Below are positions 1 to 5,915 of a stretch of DNA of 10,049 nucleotides, piece by piece. Position numbers and translations under genes: made by a program. The stretch is from Candidatus Omnitrophota bacterium. GTDB lineage: Bacteria; Omnitrophota; Gorgyraeia; Gygaellales; Profunditerraquicolaceae. Position 1 is the stretch's first letter. Every line of letters starts with the position of its first letter. The notes beneath the pieces are model-generated. The model did not search any database, was not told where the DNA came from, and was given only the letters and a program-made list of their open reading frames with translations. The stretch covers positions 1 through 10,049 of the forward strand of contig JAGUUJ010000069.1 in assembly GCA_020063525.1 (NCBI GenBank), read 5' to 3'.

Positions 1-45
1 GATTGGATTCAAAGACGTCCCTTGATTGGATGGAAAGACGTCCCT
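1..45. repeat. Two tandem copies of a 22-base unit, period 23
   Basis: Bases 1-22 and 24-45 match at 20 of 22 positions; both copies begin GATTGGAT and end AAAGACGTCCCT. The array touches the left edge, so it may continue outside the window. It starts one base beyond the rph stop codon. The AAAGACGTCC of the second copy (34-43) can pair with GGATGTCTTT at 52-61, which lies in the last codons of rph, leaving the rph stop codon in the loop. There are no spacers of CRISPR type. Whether it is a terminator, a dispersed repeat or both cannot be told from two copies. Confidence 0.8.
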
Positions 46-46
46 A

Positions 47-760
47 CTATAGGATGTCTTTGAGGAGATTTCTCTGGATATCGATTAATTCTGCAATGCC
101 TTTCTTTGCCAGGGTTAAGAGTTTATCCGCCTGGTCTTTATTAAAGGTTTTGCGTTCAGCAGTGCCCTGAATCTCAATAAATTCACCTGCCCCGGTCATC
201 ACAATGTTCATATCCACTTCAGCTTTGGAATCTTCTTCATAGGTTAAATCCAAAAGCAAATCGCCGTTCACCATGCCTACGCTTGTCGCAGCCACAAAAT
301 CCTTTACGGGAATTTTATTGAGCAGGCCGCCTTTCTTGAGTTTATTCAAGGCATCCGCCAGAGCAATAAAACTTCCGGTGATAGAGGCAGTGCGCGTTCC
401 GCCGTCAGCCTGGATAACATCGCAATCAATCCAGATAGTGCGTTCACCTATGGGCTTCATATCGCAAATTGCTCTTAACGAACGGCCCACCAGCCGCTGG
501 ATTTCATAAACCCTGCCGGAATCTTTTCCGCGTTTAATGCGCGTCTGACAGGAACGCGGAAGCATACCGTATTCCGCAGTTACCCAGCCCGTGCCTGTGC
601 CCTTTAAAAATGGCGGTACAGATTCTTCAATCGATGCCGTGCAGATAACGCGAGTATTGCCTAACTCAATTAAACAAGACCCTTCTGCATATTTTATGTA
701 ATTGCGGTTAATCTGCACCTTTCTTATCTTATCCAGTCCCCGGCCATCCTGCCTAATCAT
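47..760 (-). CDS. rph: Ribonuclease PH (tRNA 3'-end exoribonuclease)
   Basis: RNase PH is a phosphate-dependent 3'-5' exoribonuclease that trims the 3' trailer of tRNA precursors; it acts as a ring-shaped hexamer in the cytoplasm. The 237-residue product is full length for the family. Visible signatures are RQDGR near the N-terminus, GTGWVTAEYGMLP at about 55-68, GRVYEIQRLVGRSLRA at about 82-97 (R83 corresponds to the phosphate-binding arginine region), and DVIQADGGTRTASITG at about 114-129. The ATG is preceded by a strong AGGAAGGAG ribosome binding site about 8 bases upstream, which fixes the start. The gene lies 15 bases behind the REC-GAF-GGDEF gene, so the two are probably cotranscribed. 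Its 3' end runs directly into a tandem repeat. No HAM1/RdgB-type fusion is seen. Confidence 0.96.
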   Translation of the reverse strand: MIRQDGRGLDKIRKVQINRNYIKYAEGSCLIELGNTRVICTASIEESVPPFLKGTGTGWVTAEYGMLPRSCQTRIKRGKDSGRVYEIQRLVGRSLRAICDMKPIGERTIWIDCDVIQADGGTRTASITGSFIALADALNKLKKGGLLNKIPVKDFVAATSVGMVNGDLLLDLTYEEDSKAEVDMNIVMTGAGEFIEIQGTAERKTFNKDQADKLLTLAKKGIAELIDIQRNLLKDIL

Positions 761-775
761 AAATGCTCCTTCCTT

Positions 776-2212
776 TTATTCAAAAATGCAGATTTTATTC
801 CTACCTGCTGACTTTGACTTATATAAGGCCTCGTCCACCCGAGAAATAAAATTATCTTTGCTTAAACCTTCCTGATAAGTTGCAACGCCTCCGCTTATAG
901 TTACCTGAAGAGCTTTACTGGTTTCGCTATTTAATAAACTCATCGTTTGCACCGCTTTTCTAATCTTCTCAGCTACAATCTTCGCTCCTTTAATATCTGT
1001 CTCAGGCAAAATAATCATAAATTCTTCTCCGCCGTAGCGGCATACTATATCTATATAGCGGACATTTTGTCTCATTACTTCGGCTACTTCCTTTAAAACC
1101 CTATCTCCCTCTAAATGCCCGTAACGATCATTGTATGCCTTAAAAAAATCGATATCAAACATTATCAGACTTAAGGAATGTTTATATCGCTGTGCACGCA
1201 TAATTTCTAAATTGAGTTGCGCTTGAAAATAACGGTGGTTAAAAAGATTGGTAAGGGCATCGGTGATTGCCAAAGAAGACAACTTTTCATATAACCGAAT
1301 ATTTTCGATCTGCGCTACTATCTGATGTCCAAGGAGTGTCAAAAACCTCAAGTCCTCTTCTGTAAAAATCTTTATATCTGCAAGCTTGTCTGTAACATTC
1401 ATTACACCGATTACTCGGCTTTCCGCCTTCAGAGGCAACGAGATAAAGGATTTGGTTTTATATCTGGTGTTTTTAGCAAAAATTTTAAGCCTGGGGTCAT
1501 CATCGATATCCCTGACAAGCAGCGTCTCACCCTCTTTAGCCACCCAACCAGCAATAGACTCACCAATCTTCATCCGCCAGTCAATCTTTTCTTTATCCAA
1601 ACCTTTAAAACCCTTAAGGATTAACTCACCTGAAGATTCATCTATCACCATCAAAGAAGCCTTTTCTGCCTCGACAATCTGAATCGCCGTAGCAGTAGCA
1701 AAATCAGCCAAATTATCTAATTTAAGAATACCGCTTATTTTTTTATATGCATCCAAGATAATTTCTATTTTATATTTTTCTTTCTCCAGGTGCTCGATTA
1801 AATCTCTATTTATAATTAGTAAACGCTGCTTCTCAATGCCCCGCTCAATTATCAATTTCAGTTGTTCCGAATTGACTAGTTGTTCCAAATTGAATGGCTT
1901 TATAATATAGTCATAAGCCCCTGCTTTTAATGCCTCTACCGCAGAAGGAAGACTTGCGTATCCCGTAAGTATAACAAAGCACATCTCAGAAAATTTCTTA
2001 CTGAATATGCGTAGCAAATCAATTCTTCCCATATCAGGTAACATCAAATCCAAAAGAACCACATTAAAGAATTGCTTTTTTATTTGTTCGATAGCCGCAG
2101 TTGCTTTATTGACAGTCACAACACTATAACCCTCTTCAGACAGTACTGAAGCGAGATTCTCACAGAGTAACTCATCATCATCGACAATAAGAATGCTTTC
2201 TTGCTTCTCCAT
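776..2212 (-). CDS. REC-GAF-GGDEF response regulator, predicted diguanylate cyclase
   Basis: Predicted to make cyclic di-GMP from two GTP under control of phosphorylation and of a GAF sensor. The 478 residues read as three domains. Residues 1-120 are a receiver with acidic residues D11-D13, phospho-acceptor D55 (VVLLDLMLPD), T83 and K105 (IIKPF). After a charged, probably coiled linker, about 150-305 is a GAF domain. About 315-478 is GGDEF, with active-site GGEEF at 394-398 and the inhibitory I-site RxxD (RYID, 385-388) five residues before it, the same spacing as in PleD. Both catalysis and product inhibition should therefore work. The loop after D55 reads PDMGRID instead of the usual MDG, a small deviation. 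The ATG has an AGGAG site 6 bases upstream. No cognate histidine kinase is in the window. The GAF ligand cannot be predicted. Confidence 0.93.
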   Translation of the reverse strand: MEKQESILIVDDDELLCENLASVLSEEGYSVVTVNKATAAIEQIKKQFFNVVLLDLMLPDMGRIDLLRIFSKKFSEMCFVILTGYASLPSAVEALKAGAYDYIIKPFNLEQLVNSEQLKLIIERGIEKQRLLIINRDLIEHLEKEKYKIEIILDAYKKISGILKLDNLADFATATAIQIVEAEKASLMVIDESSGELILKGFKGLDKEKIDWRMKIGESIAGWVAKEGETLLVRDIDDDPRLKIFAKNTRYKTKSFISLPLKAESRVIGVMNVTDKLADIKIFTEEDLRFLTLLGHQIVAQIENIRLYEKLSSLAITDALTNLFNHRYFQAQLNLEIMRAQRYKHSLSLIMFDIDFFKAYNDRYGHLEGDRVLKEVAEVMRQNVRYIDIVCRYGGEEFMIILPETDIKGAKIVAEKIRKAVQTMSLLNSETSKALQVTISGGVATYQEGLSKDNFISRVDEALYKSKSAGRNKICIFE

Positions 2213-2380
2213 AAACTTCTCCTGAATAATCCTCAGGTATAACTATTGATTTACCTGTACCCTTTCCCCGCTGTATCGTTTTAGTTCCGCCTGCGGGATC
2301 CCACCCGCTATTAATTAGCTTGGCGAGAAAATCCAGACCAAGAGTTCTGTCGGGCTACTGAGGACTTCGCTACATTTGTT
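2213..2380. other. Spacer between the fumarase beta gene and the response regulator gene, with hairpins and an open fragment
   Basis: This spacer separates the long operon from the regulator-rph pair. It holds a hairpin with GCGGG/CCCGC arms at 2293-2308 around GGGATCCC, and a weaker CTTGG/CCAAG pair (2319-2323 with 2338-2342). On the minus strand 58 codons are open from 2354 to a TGA at 2178, just inside the regulator gene, but the frame has no plausible start codon or ribosome binding site. Its translation (for example GLDFLAKLINSGWDPAGG) matches nothing I recognise. I cannot pick out a convincing -35/-10 pair for the regulator gene. It is most likely non-coding or a dispersed repeat; a degraded gene end is possible. 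Confidence 0.4.
2219..2237 (-). promoter_or_regulatory. Ribosome binding site of the regulator gene, partly inside a small hairpin
   Basis: In the mRNA sense, CCTGA and TCAGG form a 5-bp stem with a 7-base loop, and the AGGAG ribosome binding site shares its first bases with the 3' arm. Such a stem could lower translation, but it is short and may be chance. Confidence 0.3.
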
Positions 2381-2920
2381 TTATGCTGATGCTCGCTCTC
2401 TTATAAAAATATCATTCCCCCGAGCATCTATTCCTACAATTAGCGGAAAATCTCTGACCTCTAATTTATAAATTGCCTCCGGGCCTAAATCTTGATAAGC
2501 AACCGGCTCGTTTTTTTTCACATATTTTGACAGAAGCGCCCCGCATCCTGCATAAGTTAAAAAATATACTGCCTGGCATTTTTTTATTGCCTGGATTACC
2601 TGCTGGGAACGCCTGCCTTTGCCAATCATAGCGAGAACGCCCTTTTTTAATAGCGCGGGCGTAAACTCATCCATCCTCGACGCCGTAGTCGGTCCGCAAG
2701 AGCCTATAACTTTACCTTGGGGCGTTTTGGTCTGGCCGCAATAATAAATAATTTGTCCTTTTAAATCAACGGGCGTTTTCTTATTTTTACTAATTGCCTC
2801 AACTAATCTTTTGTGCGCCTGGTCCCTGGCAGTATAAATTACGCCGGTCAATAGAACCCTATCACCAGTTTTTAACTCTTTAATATCATTTTTTTTAAAA
2901 GGAATTTTTATTCTCTTCAT
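2381..2920 (-). CDS. Fumarate hydratase class I, beta subunit (or L-tartrate dehydratase beta)
   Basis: This is the C-terminal half of the split class I fumarase family, which interconverts fumarate and malate (or dehydrates tartrate) together with the iron-sulfur alpha subunit encoded just upstream. The 179-residue product carries GDRVLLTGVIYTARDQAHKRL at about 20-40, then YYCGQTKTPQGKVIGSCGPTT, MDEF and MIGKG, and YFLTYAGCGALLSKYV, all characteristic of the family. The alpha gene ends 18 bases upstream and that gap is made almost wholly of a heptamer repeat, so there is no recognisable Shine-Dalgarno sequence before this ATG; the start is supported by the match of the N-terminus to the family. 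Sequence alone does not separate fumarase from tartrate dehydratase; fumarase is the likelier reading in a central-metabolism setting. Confidence 0.9.
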   Translation of the reverse strand: MKRIKIPFKKNDIKELKTGDRVLLTGVIYTARDQAHKRLVEAISKNKKTPVDLKGQIIYYCGQTKTPQGKVIGSCGPTTASRMDEFTPALLKKGVLAMIGKGRRSQQVIQAIKKCQAVYFLTYAGCGALLSKYVKKNEPVAYQDLGPEAIYKLEVRDFPLIVGIDARGNDIFIRERASA

Positions 2921-2922
2921 TT

Positions 2923-2943
2923 CGCTATACGCTACACGCTAAA
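2923..2943. repeat. Three copies of a heptamer (CGCTANA) between the two fumarase genes
   Basis: CGCTATA, CGCTACA and CGCTAAA follow one another. The third copy supplies the stop codon (TAG, minus strand) of the alpha gene, and the tract occupies the place where the ribosome binding site of the beta gene would be expected. Confidence 0.7.
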
Positions 2944-3805
2944 TCACCTTTGTTGCGCTTCTTAAAGCGTGGCAACTGATGTTTACGCACACGGGAAGCC
3001 CGGCAATATGAGTAGGATATGTCTCAATATTTACTCCTAAGCAAGTGGTTTTTCCGCCTAAGCCCATTGGCCCGATGTTTAATTTATTTATCTCTCTCGA
3101 TAAAACTTGTTCTAATTCAATTGTTTGCCTGTTTGCCTGTTCCTGCCTGCCGGCAGGCAGGTGCCCTGTTTGCCTGTTAATTCTTCTAAACAAAGCTTTT
3201 TTTGCCAGAAAACAGGCATAATCCGCAGTCCCGCCGATTCCCACGCCGACAACATAAGGCGGACAGGCATCAGGCCCGGCAGACTTCACTGCATCAACAA
3301 TAAATCTTTCAATCTCGCTGATTTTAACAGTAGGGTTAAACATTTTAAGCTGCGTTTTATTTTCACAGCCAAAACCCTTAGGCAGAACAGTTATTTTTAA
3401 CCTATTGCCTGTGGCAATCTCAGTGTGAATCACTACAGGAGAATATCCGGGTTTACCTCTGGATAAAGGATTGCTAATTATAGAATTTCTTAAGTATCCT
3501 CTTCTATATCCTTCCTCGACACCCTTATTTATCGCCCTCATTAAGTTTCCGTTAATCTTTACCTCTTGGCCAATTTCTAAAAAGACAACCGGTAACCCTG
3601 TATCCTGGCAAATGGCTAATTTTTCTTTTCGGGCAATATAGGCGTTATTAATAATCGCCTTCAATATATCTTTTGCTCTTCTTTTTGTCTCTCTGGAATA
3701 AGCAGCCTTAAGGCCGGATAAAATATCCTTTCTTAAAACCAGATTTGCCCGGATGCACAATTCAGAAACTATATCTCTAATCTTATTTGCTGAAATTACT
3801 TTCAT
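2939..3805 (-). CDS. Fumarate hydratase class I, alpha subunit (or L-tartrate dehydratase alpha)
   Basis: This is the [4Fe-4S] subunit of the two-part class I hydro-lyase. The three expected cluster cysteines are visible: C66 in AICQDTG, C181 in ACPPYVVGVGIGGTAD and C255 in GGKTTCLGVNIE; the last two align by eye with the FumA motifs ACPPY and GGKYFC. The product is 288 residues, close to family length. Residues of about 208-228 (RINRQTGHLPAGRQEQANRQT) are an odd, low-homology stretch where relatives have a short loop, produced by a palindrome insertion flanked by direct repeats. It lies between C181 and C255, and the reading frame is kept. The start overlaps the queF stop by 4 bases (ATGA), suggesting translational coupling. 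This oxygen-labile enzyme class fits an anaerobe (inference). Confidence 0.92.
   Translation of the reverse strand: MKVISANKIRDIVSELCIRANLVLRKDILSGLKAAYSRETKRRAKDILKAIINNAYIARKEKLAICQDTGLPVVFLEIGQEVKINGNLMRAINKGVEEGYRRGYLRNSIISNPLSRGKPGYSPVVIHTEIATGNRLKITVLPKGFGCENKTQLKMFNPTVKISEIERFIVDAVKSAGPDACPPYVVGVGIGGTADYACFLAKKALFRRINRQTGHLPAGRQEQANRQTIELEQVLSREINKLNIGPMGLGGKTTCLGVNIETYPTHIAGLPVCVNISCHALRSATKVI
3123..3178. repeat. PAGRQ-type palindromic insertion with direct repeats inside the fumarase alpha gene
   Basis: A perfect 20-base palindrome, CCTGCCTGCCGGCAGGCAGG (3142-3161), is flanked by identical 14-base copies of CCTGTTTGCCTGTT (3128-3141 and 3165-3178). GTTTGCCT is also tandemly doubled at 3123-3138. 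In the protein the motif NRQT occurs twice, 15 codons (45 bases) apart, with HLPAGRQ between. The in-frame duplication plus palindrome is the footprint expected of a small inserted element. Confidence 0.85.
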
Positions 3806-4200
3806 TTTCTTTTATATTCTCTTGTTACGGTAGTAGTTATGCCTCCACGGGGATTAAACGCGCCTTTAATCTTCACCCAGCGCGGTTTACAGGCCTGCAC
3901 AAAATCATCCAATATCTTGTTAATCACATGCTCATGGAATATGCCGATATTCCGGTAAAATATAGTGTACATTTTCAAAGACTTTAATTCGATGCAGTAC
4001 TCCGCCGGCGAATATTCAATAATAATAGCGGCAAAGTCCGGCAGGCCTGTCTTTGGGCAGATGCAGGTAAATTCCGGGATTTCAAGACAAATTGTATACA
4101 ATTTGTCTTGATACTGATTTTTCCAGACCTCTATGCGAGGAGTTTTTAAAACGCGGATATTTTTTTGCCGGCCTTCGTAACTGCTTAGTATCTTAGCCAT
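3802..4200 (-). CDS. queF: NADPH-dependent 7-cyano-7-deazaguanine reductase QueF
   Basis: QueF reduces the nitrile of preQ0 to the amine of preQ1, the base that tRNA-guanine transglycosylase inserts on the route to queuosine. The 132-residue protein is the short, single-domain (YkvM-like) form. Seen are PEFTCICPKTGLPDFA (catalytic Cys48 in CPKTG, Asp55), the NADPH-binding ELKSLK at 71-76, FHEHV with His89-Glu90, and NPRGG at 116-120. It is the last que gene of queD-C-E-F, one base after queE, and its stop overlaps the fumarase alpha start (ATGA). The codons for QDKLYTICLE form a 30-bp perfect DNA palindrome directly before the active-site motif. No frameshift or missing catalytic residue is seen. 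Confidence 0.95.
   Translation of the reverse strand: MAKILSSYEGRQKNIRVLKTPRIEVWKNQYQDKLYTICLEIPEFTCICPKTGLPDFAAIIIEYSPAEYCIELKSLKMYTIFYRNIGIFHEHVINKILDDFVQACKPRWVKIKGAFNPRGGITTTVTREYKRK
4082..4111. repeat. 30-bp perfect palindrome inside queF
   Basis: Fifteen bases on each side of 4096/4097 are exactly complementary (left arm TCAAGACAAATTGTA, right arm TACAATTTGTCTTGA). It lies wholly within the queF reading frame, encoding QDKLYTICLE, seven residues before catalytic Cys48. A chance perfect palindrome of this length is very unlikely. Confidence 0.9.
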
Positions 4201-4201
4201 A

Positions 4202-4879
4202 TTATTTTATCCCTATTTTTTTGTGTAGCTGGGGTATAATACAGGCAGTGATATGATTATCCCTTGCAATATCCTTAAAAAGCTCTAATTTTTCCCGCAT
4301 GGTTTGAGAATCTTCATAACTGTTAGGCTGCAATATTAAAATAAGGAATTTATTGACCTCGTGTATCAACCTTAAGCCCTCTCTTAGGTCTTCTTCATTT
4401 GTGGAATGGCAGATGACCATCTTTAAAAATGCCTCTTTTTTCGAGGCGACTTCAAGGAACCGGCGATGGTAATGCCAGAAATCTTTCAATCCCGTAGAAC
4501 TCGGCAATTTCAGGTCCATAGCTATAATATCCACATAATCTATAACGTCTTCTAATGCACTGTGCAATATGCCGTTTGTCTCCAGATAGTTTTTATAACC
4601 TTCTTTTTTGGTCAGCTTGAGGACTGCTTTCAGAAAATATTTCTGTAAGAGCGGCTCACCGCCTGTAAATGCTACGGTGCAATGGCCATTCTTATATAGT
4701 TTTACCTCTTGGAGTAATTCTTCCGGTTCATATTCTGTAAAACGGTCTAAGGGCGTATCGCAGAATTTACATTTAAGATTGCAACCAAAAAAACGCACAA
4801 AGAGCTGCTCTTCACCGAAATAAAGCCCTTCACCTTGAACGCTGCTGAAGACTTCTGTAATTTTTCCCTTTGTTCTCAT
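4202..4879 (-). CDS. queE: 7-carboxy-7-deazaguanine synthase QueE (radical SAM)
   Basis: QueE converts 6-carboxy-tetrahydropterin to 7-carboxy-7-deazaguanine by radical S-adenosylmethionine chemistry. The 225 residues show FSSVQGEG at 11-18, the cluster-binding CNLKCKFC (C33, C37, C40), the SAM-binding GGEP at 73-76, YLETNG at about 98-103, DLKLPSS near 122-128 and the C-terminal PQLHKKIG. The CX3CX2C spacing is the standard radical SAM form. The gene starts 2 bases after queC and ends 1 base before queF, with AGG of a modest ribosome binding site about 5 bases before the ATG. It acts between QueD and QueC in the pathway, and all four steps to preQ1 from the QueD substrate are encoded here. 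Confidence 0.96.
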   Translation of the reverse strand: MRTKGKITEVFSSVQGEGLYFGEEQLFVRFFGCNLKCKFCDTPLDRFTEYEPEELLQEVKLYKNGHCTVAFTGGEPLLQKYFLKAVLKLTKKEGYKNYLETNGILHSALEDVIDYVDIIAMDLKLPSSTGLKDFWHYHRRFLEVASKKEAFLKMVICHSTNEEDLREGLRLIHEVNKFLILILQPNSYEDSQTMREKLELFKDIARDNHITACIIPQLHKKIGIK

Positions 4880-4881
4880 AT

Positions 4882-5559
4882 TTACCTGCTCAGCAATGGG
4901 TCTCTTATTCCTGCCTCCAAGAAACCCTTTGCCCTATAATAACAACTATCGCACTCACCGCAAGGAACTCTTCCTCCTTGATAACATGACCAGGTTAAAG
5001 CAAAAGGTACGCCTAATTGCCTGGCTTGGCGAATAATCTGGGCCTTGGTCTTACCAATTAAGGGAGTCTGAATTTTAATGCCTCTCTTTTCCACGCCGGA
5101 TTTTGTGCCTGTCAAGATTACTTTCTTAAATGCACGATAAAATTCCGGCCGGCAATCAGGATAACCGCTGTAGTCCTGCGTATGAGCGCCGATAAATATT
5201 GCTTCTGCTGCCATCGCCTCAGCAAAAGATAAAGCAAAGCTTAAGAAGATAATATTGCGGCCAGGAACATAGGTTGAAGGTATAGCATTCGTAAGTTCGT
5301 AAGTTCGTAAGCTCGTAAGCTGAGGAATTCTTAATTTCTTATCTAATAAACTTGAGCCTCTCCAGGGTAAATTAATTTTTATGACTTGAGCCGGAGAAGA
5401 ACTCGCCCGGGCAATCTTTTTTGCGTATTCTATTTCTTTTTTGTGGCGCTGGCCGTAGTCAAAGCTCAGACAGAAACATTTATAACCCTGCTTCCTGGCA
5501 AGATATAAAGTTGTGGCTGAATCTAAACCGCCGGATAATAAAACTATGGCCTTTTTCAT
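4882..5559 (-). CDS. queC: 7-cyano-7-deazaguanine synthase QueC
   Basis: QueC turns 7-carboxy-7-deazaguanine into preQ0 using ATP and ammonia. The 225-residue protein has the PP-loop SGGLDS at 9-14, FDYGQRH at 33-39, the conserved STYVPGRNIIFLS at 95-107, and a C-terminal zinc site made by C192, C200, C203 and C206 (CX7CX2CX2C). Just before STYVPGRN, residues of about 81-91 (LTSLRTYELTN) are encoded by four copies of an octamer, apparently an expanded variable loop. Length and motifs are otherwise typical. Its ATG overlaps the queD stop by 4 bases (ATGA); GAGG just upstream is too close to be a good ribosome binding site, so coupling to queD translation is likely. Confidence 0.96.
   Translation of the reverse strand: MKKAIVLLSGGLDSATTLYLARKQGYKCFCLSFDYGQRHKKEIEYAKKIARASSSPAQVIKINLPWRGSSLLDKKLRIPQLTSLRTYELTNAIPSTYVPGRNIIFLSFALSFAEAMAAEAIFIGAHTQDYSGYPDCRPEFYRAFKKVILTGTKSGVEKRGIKIQTPLIGKTKAQIIRQARQLGVPFALTWSCYQGGRVPCGECDSCYYRAKGFLEAGIRDPLLSR
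5288..5319. repeat. Four tandem copies of an octamer (TTCGTAAG) inside queC
   Basis: Units at 5288, 5296, 5304 and 5312; the first three are identical and the fourth differs by one base (CTCGTAAG). The unit length is not a multiple of 3, so gain or loss of one copy would shift the queC frame, while three copies (24 bases, 8 residues) leave it unchanged. Confidence 0.92.
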
Positions 5560-5915
5560 CCCTCATAATAAGATGCGCAACTATTATGGTTTTCCCAGAC
5601 CGTAACTAACTTAAGGTTCGGAATCTCTGATTTAAGGCTTTTATATATGTATTGCGCAATATTCTCGGAAGTAGGATTTACTTTCTTAAAATAGGTGAGG
5701 TAATTTAAGCATTTATGGTCTAATTTTTCTAACACTTTATTTAATTCCCTCTTTAAATCTTTAAAGTCTAAAACCATACCTGTCTTGTCTAGTTTTCTTG
5801 CTTCCAGCGTAACTTCTACTTTCCAGTTGTGGCCATGCAACTCTTCGCATTTACCTCTGTAACCGCGTAAGTAATGCGCAGAACTAAAATACGATTCTAT
5901 TTTTATGTTATACAT
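5556..5915 (-). CDS. queD: 6-carboxy-5,6,7,8-tetrahydropterin synthase QueD
   Basis: QueD makes 6-carboxy-tetrahydropterin from dihydroneopterin triphosphate, the GTP cyclohydrolase product, opening the committed deazapurine route. The 119-residue protein is typical in length. Zinc ligands are H14 (FSSAH), H27 and H29 (LHGHNW); the catalytic cysteine is C23 in GKCEELHGH; the catalytic Asp-His pair is in KLDHKCLN, and PTSENIA and the ENHNSCASYYE end are family features. The gene overlaps the end of murI by 8 bases and the start of queC by 4. No GTP cyclohydrolase (folE) is present in the window, so the precursor must come from elsewhere in the genome. Confidence 0.95.
   Translation of the reverse strand: MYNIKIESYFSSAHYLRGYRGKCEELHGHNWKVEVTLEARKLDKTGMVLDFKDLKRELNKVLEKLDHKCLNYLTYFKKVNPTSENIAQYIYKSLKSEIPNLKLVTVWENHNSCASYYEG

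Noticed and set aside
1..45. Possible CRISPR array at the left edge
   Set aside because: Only two units of 22 bases separated by one base; there are no spacers and no cas genes.
273..509. Plus-strand open frames opposite rph and the other genes
   Set aside because: They lie opposite conserved coding sequence with recognised motifs, lack ribosome binding sites and show no family features.
2221..2300. Promoter for the response regulator gene (TTATAC near 2244)
   Set aside because: No acceptable -35 hexamer at 16-18 bases; the call would rest on A/T content alone.
2939..3805. Fumarase alpha as a pseudogene because of the odd insert
   Set aside because: The insert keeps the frame, all three cluster cysteines and the C-terminus are present, and the partner gene is intact.
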